DNA of 64,000 bases from Cavia porcellus (GCF_034190915.1 NW_026947507.1:14518501-14582500); one strand, 5' to 3'. Positions 10,782-24,201 are shown, counted from the stretch's first letter. Made by a program: numbers and translations. The notes: generated from the sequence alone by a model not told the origin.

Positions 10782-12393
10782 CTGTGATGTAATCTTTCAC
10801 ATCGTGGATTTTGCTTGCAGGGTTGTTATTCCTAAACATATACAGATTAAATGGGGCTGGGTCTTTCCCAATTCTTTTCCAGATTTCTATGTCAGGTGTT
10901 GTCCATCGTCCTGCCAAAATGTCATAATCCCTTTCTCCAAAGTGGATTAATTTAGTGAGTGGGTCATACAAGCCACCGTGAAATCCAATTACCAGTTGAA
11001 AGTCAATATTGGAGTCAAAATAGATTTCACCATAGGCAGTGTACTGAATCTGTTTTAGCATAAGCCCATTGCTACTGAAAACAGCCAGTGGTGTCCCTGT
11101 GTTGTCTGATGCAATGTAGAATTCATCCCCACTGCTGATTTCCATGGCAAAAAGGTGTCCTTGGAGATCATAATAAAGGGAGGTAATTTCTGAACTTGAA
11201 TGGTTGTAGACATGAGTAATCCTAGTGGGATAGGTGAGGTCAGCATAAAAAAACTGCAGGTGCTGTCCCAGACTGGTTTTGCTAGAAACTCGCCTTCCCA
11301 GACCATCATAACGATAGATCACTGTCCAGCCACTGCCTTTACTGTAAACTCGAGTTAGAAGTCCCTTGGAGCTATACTCAAAGATTTCTGTGCCTCTTTG
11401 ACGCAGGAAACCATCTTCATCCAACCGATACTGGACATCGCCTAGTCGAGTGATTCTGTCTCGAAGGTCATACCGGAGGGGTGTCAAACGTGCACTGTTG
11501 CTTGGGTTCAGTAAATGAAGGTTTCCGTTCAGATCATAGTTGTAACGCCACATAATCTTTTCATTTAGGTAAACTGTTTGCAGCTGTCCATCAACGTCAT
11601 ATTCATAAGCATATTTGGTAGTGTTGGCAAATGGGCCTATTTTAATCTCTCTCTTGGTTACCCGACCCATGTTATCATATTGAATTGTAATCCAGTACAT
11701 GAGTGACCGGAATATCTCATACTGAATTTCTTTGATGCGGCCATGAGCATCAAAGTGCTTTGTGTAAGTCATCACAGCTGTGGAAATGATTTGGTTAATA
11801 TCATAATATATAACTCCAAATTTTCCAAACTGTTCAACTTTGCCAGAAATATCATCAAACTGATAGAGATCAATGGGCAGTGGCGTTTCATTGATGACAC
11901 CCTGCATGCTGGTCACTCGAAAGCTGTTGTCATAGCTATAGTCAAATCTTGCATTTACCATTCCATCTTCACTAAAGCGGAAAATCTGTCTGTCAATCAG
12001 GGGTCCAATTTGCCTGTATCTAATGGTGCAAATAAAACCATCGCTCTGGAGGTTTACTGTTTTTAAGACTCCTGCTGTTTCATCATAGGTAAAACTGACT
12101 CTGGTGCTGTCGTATAAAATTTCTGAGAGCCTGGTCTGCCTTCTATACTTGAATAGGACCCTCCGACTTGTACCCAGGAAAGCTGTTTGTAAAAGCAGCC
12201 CCTCCTCATTGTAGTCTGTGATGATCGAGGCATTGCTTTCTGGGGGGTTGTATATGTTGCGATAGTATCCAATGGACCGGATGGTTTGCATAGTGTGGCG
12301 AGCCACACTGGGCATGGTGATGGCAGACAGGCGGTCCCACATATCATATTCAAAGATGTACTGCCGCTGGCTATGAAGCAGAAGAACCATGGA
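10782..12393 (-). CDS. TENM3: TENM3 large exon (1,612 nt): YD-repeat shell and Rhs-type core
   Basis: This single exon encodes 537 codons plus one base, from [20 protein letters not shown] to HDVKDYIT. It is full of YD-type repeats ([44 protein letters not shown]) that wind into the beta-barrel shell shared with bacterial Rhs and Tc toxin proteins. Near its end, [20 protein letters not shown] then [11 protein letters not shown] is the Rhs-associated core signature that closes the shell. It begins in phase 0 and leaves one base (G) that completes Asp with the next exon. Flanking sites are acceptor CTTTACAG and donor CAG|GTAAGC. No stop or frameshift is seen. Confidence 0.96.
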
Positions 12394-13513
12394 CTGTAAA
12401 GAAAGAACAAACTGTTACCTAGTGTTTATGAACAGGGAAGTGAAAGAGGATTTAGTGACCATGAATATACAGAAACATTCCGCCTGAGAAAATGATTTTC
12501 ATTTTAATTGAGTTATCCTTGACCTTACATGTTGTTAACGATTCCCTGCCTGCTTTGCTTGGATGCTTAATTGTAAAGGGTAGTGCAATTAGTGGTTCAA
12601 GATTCATAATGTGCTACTTGTCATGATTGTACCATTCTTTTTCTATGCATTCATAGCCAACCAGCAGATTGTCAATGGATTTGGCTAAATCATAATACAG
12701 ACATGAATAAAGCTGCTTTAAAGACAATATTTCAAGGAGAAAATAGCATGGGGAATGTAATCCTATCCATAATTAGCAATTACATAGTAAGGTGGTTTTT
12801 CCCCCTCATTTGATTGAAGAGCCACTCAAATCATGTTTTAATTTCCAGTGTGTTTGGGGGAGGAGCAAAACATTCAAAATATTATTTTATGAAGAAGAGA
12901 CATAAAATTAGCTCAAAATGGATAATGTATACAACATAAAGCATCAGTGTCAACAAACACTGCTCAGTTAATCACATGATGAATGAGTTATAAATGCCCT
13001 TAATAGAAATAAAGATTCAGATGTGATTCCTATAAGCTATCTGTATTGACAATAAAATCTACATTTTGATATTTTGTCAGTACCTAATCTGATTTGTACC
13101 TCAAATGCTATCATCATGGTTTCTGGACCAGATATGCTTTGGTGCTAAATTATAAAGTGAATTAATATACAAATAAAAGTAAGCTCTGCATAGGTATGCA
13201 AGTAACTGCAGAAAGACGAATGGGCCAACTAGAGAAAAGGTGAACCCTGAGGCTGGTCAAGTGAACCTCAACAACGCTACAGGGCTGGGTAGTTCTCTAT
13301 GACAAAGCTTATTGCAACCCATGATATCAAATGGAAAGATGGCAGAACAGGAAGGGTGTTTAGGGTGGGAGGCACCCATTGTTCCACCATAGAAATGTAA
13401 AATTTTATGTCCAAGGCATATCATTTTCATTTCCCACTTTCTTCATCGGTTTTCATGACTTGGGCTCCAGAACAACTTCTGTGGCCTACTCTAGGGGCAA
13501 TTTCTGTATGTAG

Positions 13514-13840
13514 GTTGTTACGATTTGGATTTTAAATGTCCTCCTAAGGCCACGTGTTGCCATGTTGGTCACCAGCCTGTGGCGCTATGGAATGTGGAGG
13601 AACCTTCAGGAGGTGGTCTGTTGAAGGAAGGCAGGTCACTGGGGGCTTGACTTTAGAGGGAACACAGGGCTCCGCTCCTTCCTCACCCTGTGCTTCCTGC
13701 TGTACCAGCTTAGCTGTACTGCGTGCTCCTGGTCGTGCTGTTCTGAGTCACCATGGCCCCAAAACCCAGAAGCTAAGCAACTACAGAATGAAACCTCTGA
13801 AACTGTGAGCCAAAGCAAATCCTCAGATTGCTCAATTTAT
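13514..13840 (+). mobile_element. MaLR-like solo LTR remnant
   Basis: Contains the blocks 'ggaggaaccttcaggaggtgg', 'ggtcactgggggc' and a 3' box 'aaacctctgaaactgtgagc' that resemble ERVL-MaLR LTRs. It is homologous to 10214-10500. No internal retroviral sequence is attached. Confidence 0.5.
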
Positions 13841-14155
13841 GCATTTTGTTCCATTGATGGAAACCTGAATTACATGAGTTGTATACTAAATGTCCTGAGA
13901 GTTTTAACAGTTTGTATTTTTCCAAAGAAGGCTTGTAATAGTGCAAGTTACAGGAACTGATGCCTAGTTTTATAGTCATTTAGCCTCATATTTGAGGGTG
14001 GTAAAATATTATTTAAGATGAACAAGTTTGGCTTTGTGTCACTATTCTGGCAAGGAAATGGAAATTTGGGAGAGACGATGAGAAAGGACTCACTTTTCTG
14101 CTTTTCTGTTCTCCACAGATGCATGAAGGTGACCTCAGTTCCTGCCTTTTATTTT

Positions 14156-14266
14156 TTTTAAATTTTTTTTTTTTGTCTTTTTCTTTTTTTATCGGTACCG
14201 GGGATCGAACTCGCGACTGCCTGCTTGCAAGGCAGGCACTTATGCCGCTGAGCTAAATCCCCAGCC
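14156..14266 (-). repeat. ID SINE (tRNA-Ala type) with intact promoter boxes and target-site duplication
   Basis: The minus strand reads gggctggggatttagctcag at the start, has an A-box-like tagctcagcgg and a canonical B box GTTCGATCC, then an A-rich tail. It is flanked by the 15-bp repeat cctgccttttatttt at 14141-14155 and 14267-14281. The perfect duplication and intact polymerase III boxes suggest a relatively recent L1-assisted insertion. It is not a tRNA gene: the acceptor stem is not paired and a poly(A) tail is present. Confidence 0.88.
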
Positions 14267-15852
14267 CCTGCCTTTTATTTTGACAGCAGCTCTTATCAAT
14301 GATACATTCCTTGGCTCCCTTTAAATATTTTCCAGCCACCTTATAATAGCTACTATCAATTTTTTTTGGGGGGTCTGGGTACTTAAATTTTTATTACTTT
14401 TCCCTGAAATGTACTTAAATTATAAAACTGTTCCAATCTGTTCCTGTCTCACTTGAAAACTGCCTGGGGGCTACTTAGGTTGGAGGGTAAAGTATCTGCC
14501 ATGTGTCAGGATTTATCACTAGAAAGGTATGTGTAAGGGCTTACTCTATGGTCTCTATGAATAGCCATTTGACAGTAGAATGCTTGGTATGGAGGGAGCT
14601 TGTCATCTAACAGGCCTGGCTCCTGGGTGTAAGGGCAAGTCGCTTCTAAGGAGAGGAGACAGGTGGGTTTCCAGAGGAGGGACTGGCTAAGAGGATCCTT
14701 AACTAAAATTGGGTTATATCCCACAATGAGCTTTCAATTTGAAACTGGTTCTCAGGAGGACTGGTCTTTGTATGTATGCACTGGGTGGGTCACAGGGTGG
14801 AATTAGGTTTAGACTGAGGCATTCTGCAGAGCACCTCTAGTGAAGAATAAGATTGTGAGCAGTGAGCATAGCAATGATGTGCATGAGACTTTTTGGATGA
14901 CTTTTTGGAAGAGTTACTCTGTGTCATTTTTATATATGGAAAGGTGGAGGCAGTAACTGTTAAGAGTTGAGTTTGTAACTTAAGGCTGCTGTGAAATTGG
15001 TAGCAGAGTACTTTGAGATGTGTAAGAACTTCAGACTCAATCATTTTCTCGTGGTAATATTTGTCTCAAAGGCAAATGACACACACACATGAATATGCTT
15101 TTTGGTGGATTATATTTCTTCAGAAAAAAATTCAGGGAGATCATTTTTTCCCCTTTTCTTTCTATCTTTTTTCCCTCCTCCTGACCCTAGTCAATACCAA
15201 GCCATATATCATACAGCTTAGCATTTTATACCTGTGTGACTAACTCTAAGACTCCACTTCTGGAATTGTATATATTCTTGGGAATGGGAAAAAGCCTCAA
15301 CTCCAGTGCTTATCTATTATATGCTGAAAAATGGAAAGATATCACAAAGTATCTGAAGGCATAGCTTTCTAAGAAAATAGCTTCTTTGAGTTAATAATGC
15401 ATAAATAGACCTACATGCTTTTTATGGTTGTATTGAAGCTATGCCAGGAACAACAAAAATCTGACAGCTTTAACTGTGCTAATGTAAGGCTCTTTCTTAA
15501 ATGAAAGAACCAGCACAGAAATTATTTACAAATGACTTACCAGCTCAAGGTGTAATTTGCGAATGTTGTCAGTGTGTAAGCTTGGCAGGTGGATAGTGTT
15601 ATTGCTTGTTTGTTTACAGCATAAATCACTTAAAAGGGTCTCAGATAGTAGAACTTAACTAAGGAGAATCTACTTCGCTAATGCAGAAATTCATCATTAC
15701 TGTATTACTGTGACTGCCATATTGATACTTAGAATAATAAATGGGACTCTGTCATATGCTGCAGGTCTTTTTTTCCCTCGTAGTGCTCAAGGTGATTGCT
15801 GAAGAATGCTAATCATCTCTTTCCTATTTCCAACCTCAGCGTGCAGGCATAC

Positions 15853-16149
15853 CTTTTCTAAGTATGTGTAACTCCATGTTTTACCGTCAGCAAAGACTCG
15901 GGATACAATTCTCCCCTGTCCATCATAATCTACTTTTTCACTTGTAGTTCCTCGCTGGATGCTGGCAATTTGACCTGTGGATGAATAGGTGACATTGACG
16001 GCCATCAGCTTGCTGCTTGGCAGCCAGAGAGTTGGGTGCCCTGATGTGTCATAGGCGATCCTTAGAAGAAATTTACGATGGTCATCATAGATCTTTTCTG
16101 TCTTTGTTGTTCTATCAAAGTCCACTGAAAGGAGGTTTCTGCCATTAAC
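15853..16149 (-). CDS. TENM3: TENM3 exon, 297 nt: YD shell
   Basis: Encodes exactly 99 codons from [15 protein letters not shown] to TWSYTYLEK, phase 0 at both ends. It includes the YD-repeat pieces [18 protein letters not shown] and [14 protein letters not shown]. Skipping it would preserve frame. Acceptor GTAACAG and donor AAG|GTATGC. Confidence 0.94.
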
Positions 16150-16322
16150 CTGTTACCATACAAATGAGATGATAAAATAAATCATATTATTTCAATAGAA
16201 GTAACTTATTACTCTTCTGAGCCCCCAGTATTGTTTAAACACCATTTATGAAAATTTATTCTCGTCAGTAAATTAATTTAACAACTTCTTGGGTACAAGA
16301 GCAAGGTAGCAGATGAACTGGC

Positions 16323-16415
16323 TTTTTTTTTTTTTTTTGGTGGTGGTTGGAATCCAACTCTTGACCTTGTGCTTGCCAGGCCGGCACTGTGCCAACTGAG
16401 CTATATCCCCAGCCC
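16323..16415 (-). repeat. ID SINE (antisense), diverged
   Basis: The plus strand starts with a T run and ends gagctatatccccagccc, the reverse of an ID 5' end. The B box region (ttggaatccaac, reversed) is mutated, so this copy is older than the one at 14156. Confidence 0.78.
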
Positions 16416-17479
16416 GATTAGTTGTTTTTTTAAGGTTTTATTAAACAGAAAAGACAGGTTGGCATTTTTTCAAAACCTTTTAAATTACACTTTGCAAACT
16501 AAAGCAACCAATAAGAAAAATACCAAAATGTATTTGTTTTAAAGTTTTCTTAAAGCAGATCCGAGGGTGATAAACACGACACCTGTGTAAATTACTCAAA
16601 GCTTCTCCCTTAAAAAGACAATGGAAAATAATTGCTTAAAAATTAATCATGATTACATTAAATAAAACACAGTGGTAAATGTGACTCTAACCCTTAGAAG
16701 AGCAGTTAAGTAGAAGTTGGAACCACATTACTGTAAATTATTAATGAGTTTAAATAGCAGGAGGTTACAAACATGATCATTGCTTTGGCCCACTGCTGGA
16801 AAGTCACAGTGGTCTGGAATGCTGTTTGCTTTTGATAACATCTGGTTAACTGGCAGGGACTTCAGAGTCTTTCACTATCATATACGCGTGGTTTGAATAT
16901 TGTACTTAATTTACAAAGCTAGCATCAGATTGCTCAAATAGGGACTCTGTGTGGCTGTATGCCATGTCCAGAATCCTCAACTAAGTCTGAGTGTTCCTGT
17001 CTATGATTCAAAGCACACACACATGGCACTTGTTTTTGCAGTGGGAATGAGGTCCTGATTCAGTTCTGCTTTACAAATAGTCTGCAGTTTGTAGACTGTG
17101 AACCCTGAAGGGCAGGTATCATGAGCGATTCATTCTTTCTTCTCTATAGCACTTTTGTGGGGATGTGGCTTATAAATATGAAAATGCTCATTAGCTTCAT
17201 GGATTGTTAAAAATTAAAAGGAAAGCCTTAATTTTACATGATCATGTCTTAACTAGAACTTTAAAATTGACAGCTTCAGCTGATTAGTTTTATATGTATG
17301 TGCTATCCTTTGCATGTAGTTTGTCCTTGTCAGAATTCAGGTTGAAATTTGGTTGCCCATATAGTGGTATTGCAAGGTAAAGCTTTTAAGAAGGATGTCT
17401 TTCTAAACAGACTGGATTCGTTCCCATGACACTGGATTCATTTTCCTGACAGCAAATTATTAAAAACTGTGTTAGCTCC

Positions 17480-17672
17480 TTTGTCCCCTTCCAATTGTGC
17501 CCATTTGCCCTTTCACTTTCTGCCACAAGGCTCTCACCAGAGGCTGAGCAGATGCTGGCATCGTGGTCTTAGATTTTTCAGAACCTGGAGCCAAAATATA
17601 CCTTTTACCTTTATAAATTACTCCGTCTCAGGTATACTGTCATAGCAATAGAACAGAAACTAAGAAATAAAG
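17480..17672 (+). mobile_element. MST/MLT1-type LTR 3' end
   Basis: The segment 'tttataaattactccgtctc' and the following 'ggtatactgtcatagcaatagaacag' closely follow the 3' terminus of MaLR LTRs (ttataaattacccagtctcgggtat...). The 5' part is too diverged to place. Confidence 0.62.
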
Positions 17673-17916
17673 CTATTACACACACACATTTACTGTTCAT
17701 CTGTATTTATATGAATATATATGTGTATGTACATATGTAATATGTATACTTGTATAAATCTGGGATGAACTAATTTTTGCATTGATAAAACATTGATAAT
17801 CGATAAATATCACATGCAAAAATAAAGAGTTTAAACTTTTCCAATTAGTTGTTCAAGGGGAGTACTTTGAAATGTCCATAGAAATGTAACATTGTAAGTT
17901 AAAAAGAAACAGTGTT

Positions 17917-18012
17917 GGGCTAGGGATTTAGCTCAGTAGTGTAAGCACCTGCCTGGCAAGCGCAAGGTTATGAATTCGATCCTTGGTACAAAACAAACAA
18001 ACAAACAAACAG
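17917..18012 (+). repeat. ID SINE with (CAAA)n tail
   Basis: Reads gggctagggatttagctcag, gcctggcaagcgcaagg, a B-box-like aattcgatcc, and ends in (CAAA)n. A short aaacagtg repeat flanks it (about 17907 and 18007), a possible trimmed target-site duplication. Confidence 0.82.
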
Positions 18013-21000
18013 TGGTGGGGTAAAAAACCTTCAAAGAATCAATTTACAAAAAAAGAGAGAGAGTAGAGGCCTGAAACTTGTGTATTAGAGCAGGTATGGT
18101 GCGTGGAAAGACAGACAGAGACAGTCTTGGGGGAGAAACTCAGTAGATAAAAAACCTGATCTTCAAACCTGTCAGGGGTTAGGAGTAGCCTGCCTTTGGG
18201 CTTTTCACCCATCTGTGTCTGTTTTGTCCATCTATAAATAAAGAGATCCCTTAGGCTTTGTCTGTCAGTCAGTTTTATTGGATTCTGACCAGCTGGCTGG
18301 AGGCTTTTTGAGCTTCCATTATCCCATGCAGAAATGTCTGCGTGTAAGTTGCTCTCTGCTTCATGTGAATTTTGTGAAACTCCATGGGTTTCAGTTGCAG
18401 ACTGCTTTATGTACTTGGAAGAAGCTACTAGCTGTTACAATATCTTTTCTTTCTTTTTAAAATTTTCTTTCACTTTCATTAGTACCTTAGAGTACACAGT
18501 GATTTGTGGGAAGTTGGTACATGTACTCTACGTATCTTAACTCTTTTTTCACCCCTCCCTTGCATTTCTTGATCCCCTCACCATTTGCAGAAGCTCTACC
18601 TCCATCTCTTCCAATTCTGTTCTTTCATACCTTTTCCCCCTGTCTTTTCTAAAGTCTGAAGAAAGGATTCCCTATCAAATTAACTTAATACCGGCAGAAT
18701 CAAATGCGAACATATACAGAGTACTACTTGGTCATAAGGAAGGCTAAACTTGAGTCATCTGTAGAAATAACAGGACAGAGGAAGATGGACTGTTAGCAAA
18801 TGGCAAGGGGACCAAGAGATGGAGGGAGAGGGGAAGAGGGAAAGGGACGGGGATGAAAGGAGAAGGATGTGTCATGTACTTGTATCAACCAAATCTACAC
18901 AAGGAGTACGGTCACCAGGTACTGCAAACATGTATTAACAAAAGTAAAATCTGCAAGAAAAGAAGAGGTTTTGCATATTTAAATGGTTGCATTAGGGTGC
19001 TGGGGTGCCTTGGGTTGTGTTTGGAAGTAAATCCCTCTGAACATTCAGTTTGTCCTCTTGTTTTTCGTCCTTGCGATGGGAATAACCACGAAACACTGTG
19101 GCGTTCCCAGTGCTGCCTCTGTTATTGCTGTCTATTTTACCTTGCTTCGATTTTAGTGTATGTTGCCATTCTTACCGCTTTCCTCACTCTCTTTTATCTC
19201 TACAGACCATTGCATCTGGGAAGAGTAAAAGAATCTGGGCTGCAGATCAGGTATGACTGCTTGCTCTCAGCCAAGGGTCAAAAGGCCCAGAACCCATCTC
19301 TTCACTCTCTATCCTGCTGCTGACTTCTGATTTGGTGCGTTGGTTTGTGACTACAGCGGCATGATGCCAAAACCTCCAGATGAACAACTGTATCACTGTT
19401 GCCCTGTATCTATACCAAACATGTCACTATTTGGAACCATCTGGGAGCATTGTGAGACCAAACAGTGGGATAGATGCTTTAATTCTTCTTTTATCTAGAC
19501 AAATACTGTATGCATGCAGAGCCTTTTGTGTACCCTTAAACTGAAGTAATACATTTGTTTTTGGAATGCTTTTTCCCACATTTCTAACACAAGCCAAGGT
19601 TTTAACCATTCTTATTATTTCCAGAAACCAGTGCTGTTATTCAATCTGCAAAATTTCAAAGGATACTAACAGACCTCCCTTTTTTCAAATTCCTTCCAAA
19701 TATGCCCAGGTTTTCTGCTTTTGATATTGTAAACAAAGTGTGACAGTCAAGGAACAGTCAAGCTAAGACACTGTCCTGCTTCACATACCTTTTAGAAATC
19801 ATAGTAACTTTCTGAGTTTTTTGGTTTTATAGTCATAAAGCACCAGCAGCATTCTGTACCCCATCATCTTTTAAAAATAAATATATTCCACCCCCCCACT
19901 GCTAAATTTGACTGGCTTAAAAAATATATATATTAAATTATAAAATAACTAATTAAATTGAATAAATCTAAAGATAAAAATCTTAGATCATTATTACCAT
20001 ATATATGTATACATATACCAGAGAAATGATGTCCAATCATCAAAAATTGAATTGAAATATTGTATATGGATAGCAGATCACCATGAATTCTTTTGTGTTG
20101 TACTATATTCCTTTTAAGCATGAAAAATCTCCAAAGATTATGTCTGCGTGATTGTAAGTATAATCACGCAATGTCCCTTTGAAATTGGGTAGGGGACAGT
20201 TACAATTTCCCCTCCAAATTCTTAAAAAAAAAAAAAAAAAAGGAATCATGACATCAAACAGTTTTCTCAAAGAGGTGTGATTACCATGGAGTTATTTGTT
20301 CATTCAAAATGTTATGGAGGGGAGTGAAAAGGGGCTGGTGTTGTCACCCAGCATGCTTGGTGATAATACTAAGCTTGTGTCCCTGCTGGATCACCAACTT
20401 GCTGTTGGTGCCTCTGCCGCACCCGTCATGGTTTTGCGGCCTGTGTGATTCCACTCCAGGCTGAGCCACCCCGTTAAAATATCACCCAAATGCGATGGGC
20501 ACGGTAAGACCCAAGTGCTGTCATGTGTAGTATGCCTTCAAACATACTGGTAGCTTTCAAATTCTGAGAATTTCTTGTAAATGGTTCATTAAAATTCCTT
20601 CTTTAGGCATCTGAATTGTAGGTAGGTTTAGGAGATAAGTTTCATTATTAGAATGCTTTAATTTTTTTTTGGTAACTGATGGTTGCTTCGAGAGTCCATA
20701 AAAATCACTGATAATAATTAGAGCTATTTACCAATTATTATTAGACAAAGACAATTGCTATACAATAAATTATGTACTTATTGGTAATTTTAGCTACTAG
20801 TAAGTTATAGAATTAGCTTTATTAAAAATTAGTTTTATTGAACTATGCTTTTCTACATCTCTATCAAGAATTTATGTACCTGTCATTTCCTGCTGTTATT
20901 TATTTTTTTTCCCTAATGTAATGTTTCACAAAAAATGCATTTTGTTGCTAAATTCTTATATAGCTTTATCTTTCTAATTCTTGTCTTTAAACCTTTTTTT

Positions 21001-22000
21001 CTTTTATCCACACACTTTTGTATAATGTTTAATCTACATGTTTTATCTGTGAAATCTAGCATTAGCTCGTTTACAGCAATCAAGCCTCTGCAGACCCCAC
21101 GCTTGCCTTAGGAAGGTCTGGCTTTCCTCATTGTTTCATTCACTGAAAAAAATATTTGAGTCTTCCAAGTGTCAGGCACATAGCTAAATTTAGGTCAAAA
21201 ACTTGAAAATGAAAAGAAGTTTCTGCTAGGAAACAATGAGAGGTAGGAGAGGAGATGCTTTTGGTCTCAGAAAAGGGGGGATATAAATGGCTTTTCCGGC
21301 TTATTCAGGTCATGTGTGGCTACAGGCGTACCTGCCTGTTCTTCTCTTCCCTATTCTGGCAGACGACCGGTTCAGTCCTCAGACCAGCCTTTCATAGCCT
21401 CACTTTCTCCCTAGAATTCCTCTCCTGGAATCCACAGAGGAATGAAATTAGCAGTCAGAGCTGGCACATCCAATCTTATGAAAGTAAGAAACCCCCTTGT
21501 GATCTTGGCATTGTCTCTAGAACAATCACACGTATCAGCTGGAAATCTTTCAGTATCACTGCACGGGCCATTTAAAATAGTATATTTTTTGAAATGTCTT
21601 GCTGAGGCATTGTGGTTCTGCTATTTAGAAAGGGAGAAACTAACACCCATGCCTGTGTAAGAGTCCCCTCTTCCCTTAAAAAAGAGACTTTCTTTGTTTA
21701 GAATCAGGCTTCACACTGGGTTCTTTCTCTTTTCCCCAACTCTAATTTCTTTTATGCCTAATTTCTTTTTTACTCAAAAACTAGTGGTACAAGGACTGGA
21801 GGTGCACGGAGACATAACTTATCTCAAAGAACAGCAAGCAATATGCTATGTGGTCAGCTTGTGGACCAAGTCTTTCCCCCACTTCCTTCTCTTCTCTGGT
21901 GATTTCCTTCCCAGTGCACTGAACAGCTGTTTTCTAGGCATCTGTTGTGTGGGTAGAAATATTCAATGTTTACATGTGGTTGAAAGTCTCTAGGTTAAAA

Positions 22001-22032
22001 GGTTAAGGTTAAGGTTAAGGTTAAGGTTAAGG
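22001..22032. repeat. (GGTTAA)n hexamer repeat
   Basis: About five uninterrupted copies of ggttaa preceded by one imperfect copy (aggttaaaa). One base different from the vertebrate telomere unit; see findings. Confidence 0.85.
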
Positions 22033-23965
22033 AATGTATAAATGTCTTTTATTTTCAAAGTATTTTCACACTGATTCTTTTAACAATTGTGTAAAAAAGA
22101 AGTAGTGCAATATAGTTATGGATATCATACGTAGCATAATGTTGTATATCTAGGTAATATATAATCTATCCCCTAACATAGTTATCATGATATACAAAGG
22201 AAATAAAGATTCAGAGATGTTATGATTTTCTCATACTGTTAGAAAAAGTGGAACCTAACCGAGAACCTGTATTTTCTGACTTCTAGTTAAGCACTCTGTC
22301 TTTGGTATGTATGGTGAGAACACAGATATGAGCAGTGTGTTTGTGTCCTACTGAGCCCATGTCTGAGAATGCATGTGTGTGTCTGTCCATGTGTGTGTGC
22401 ATACTATCCTTGCTTCATGGGACAGGCAGAATTAAGCCTGTGAACAACTTTTACTTCATAATGGCCAGGGAAACAGAGCCCAGGAGGAAGCAAGAAGTGG
22501 CAGCATTTGACGACGACGAAGGCACCAGTGCTTCCTAGGTTCAGGAGTGGACAAGGCAAGAGGCTGTAGTTCACTCTGGCAATGTTACATGACCGCCTGA
22601 GAGTGATCAGAAAGAGGCATGAGGCTTGTTTTCCAGAGCTTGGCTTTACCTTTTACCCCAGTCCTACTTCCATTTCTAGTGTCCTGTTGTGTTTCCTTCT
22701 CAGTCCTCTGAATGACCTGCCCTCCCTCTAGCCTCCTTTAGCAGTAGCCTGCCAAAGTGGATCTAGGGAGGACCTGCACCTGGGCATCAGGTGACAGCCT
22801 GGGAATGGATGAGGTAGGAACATACAGTGCTAGTTCCAGAAACCATATATTTAAAGTCCCAGACCCTGTCTTGCAATTGAAGTAGAGTCAGAATATATAC
22901 TGTAAGTTGGATACAGTCTGTGTTTGATCCACTGATCCTTTTTTACTTCATTTCTATTTTTTGGAAGCAGCCAGAAGCAATATTTAGTTGCTGTTTCTTA
23001 CCCTGAAGGATTGGCAACGTAAATAATGTGGGCCTATTTGGGTAATAATTTAGCCATTTGTAGTGCAGAAAAAGGACATTAATGGTAAGCTCTATGTTTT
23101 GTTCTCATTCCTTGATTTTAAGTAATTTTTTTAAATGGCAAGCAAAGCAATGTTAGGAAAAATTATGTACATCTACCTGATAGACTAAAATTTGTTTGCT
23201 AATATAAGGAATGAATCAGATTCAGTTTACTGTGGCTGAAGGTGATTTCTTGCAACCTATGTTTCAGTATTTAATCTACACTGTCTTTGCCAAACAACAA
23301 CATAAATCACAGCTTGCTTTCTAGATATATTTGGTCCATAATGTAAAGCAATAGAAAAAAAAATACCTAACAAATAAATGCAGAGAACATTTTGCAAAGC
23401 TCAATTACACTAGGATAGTGAGAAATAATACATTTCTCATAAAAAGTAATGGAAGTTAGGGTTTTCCATCAACAGTAGAGAGGCAGCAGTTACTTTCTGA
23501 GACTGGTAGTCTTACTGTGTGTCCAAAGTGTTGTTTAAAATACTGAGAATGCAAAGGAATAGTTCACCTGTCAGTGGCCAGGCAATTCTTATTCATCCTC
23601 ATTTCCACACTAAGAAGCCATCACCCATAACCCAGTTGGGTAAAGAAAAACCTTAAGATTATTAAAATAACCTCAGTAAACCAAGAATCAGTTGATTTCC
23701 AGGCTAGTTGGGACTGTATTACGTGTAACTCCCTGATTTGCCAGGGAAGCATTTATTTTTAATTATTCAGCTATTTCTGAAGTAGGTGATTCTTACTATG
23801 AACAGTCCTAACAGGCTGATGGATGTTTCATCTCACTCTTTGAGGCAGCCACACTCACAATCAAGGAGGCAAATGAAGGTGGCAGATGAGTCCTGCCATC
23901 ATGGACAGGCCATCACACAACACGGGGACTAGACAGTCTCCACTACTCTCCAACAGTGAACTCAC

Positions 23966-24201
23966 CCGAAGCTTTCGACCAAACACATTGACTTTTCCTT
24001 GGGCTTGTTCTTTCCGGAATCTCCATTCCACCAAGTTTTGACCATTCTCACCAGGAAGAGTCATGTTTCTTTTGGCCACTGTTGGATTCGCAGTGCCGGC
24101 CAGAACATGGGGCTCTGTTTGGTAGTGTGAATCCAGACCACTGGCAGAGATTATTCTAAGTGAGCCATCATAACCAATCTGGTAGCTGTTCCTTAATTGA
24201 T
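23966..24201 (-). CDS. TENM3: TENM3 exon, 236 nt: YD shell
   Basis: Reads (D)[17 protein letters not shown] ... [16 protein letters not shown]. Its first two bases complete Asp with the final G of the previous exon, and it ends in phase 0. It contains one YD-type repeat ([16 protein letters not shown]) and a consensus N-glycosylation site NMT. Acceptor TTTTCAG and donor CGG|GTGAGT. Confidence 0.93.

Larger units (their letters stand above)
12394..15852 (-). other. TENM3: TENM3 intron with one LTR remnant and one ID SINE
   Basis: Donor GTATGC at 15852. Contains an MaLR-like LTR (13514-13840) and a well-preserved ID SINE (14156-14266). The rest is AT-rich unique sequence; open frames at 14506-15044 are featureless. 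Confidence 0.85.
16150..23965 (-). other. TENM3: TENM3 intron with ID SINEs, an LTR end and simple repeats
   Basis: 7.8-kb intron, donor GTGAGT at 23965. Holds an antisense ID element (16323-16415), a sense ID element (17917-18012), an MLT/MST LTR 3' end (about 17480-17672), a possible weak L1 3' fragment (about 18690-18800), a purine-rich tract (about 18780-18870) and a hexamer repeat (22001-22032). The 156-codon plus frame at 18853-19323 has no recognisable feature. Confidence 0.85.

Noticed and set aside
14156..14266. tRNA gene candidate from the A and B boxes
   Set aside because: The element has an A-rich tail, target-site duplications and no closing acceptor stem, so it is an ID SINE.
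18690..18800. L1 3' end fragment (agagtactacttggtcataa and following bases)
   Set aside because: The likeness to an L1 3' region is short and diverged; not strong enough for a feature.
18853..19323. 156-codon plus-strand frame in an intron
   Set aside because: No recognisable domain, Kozak support or neighbouring exon structure; length is within chance in 64 kb.
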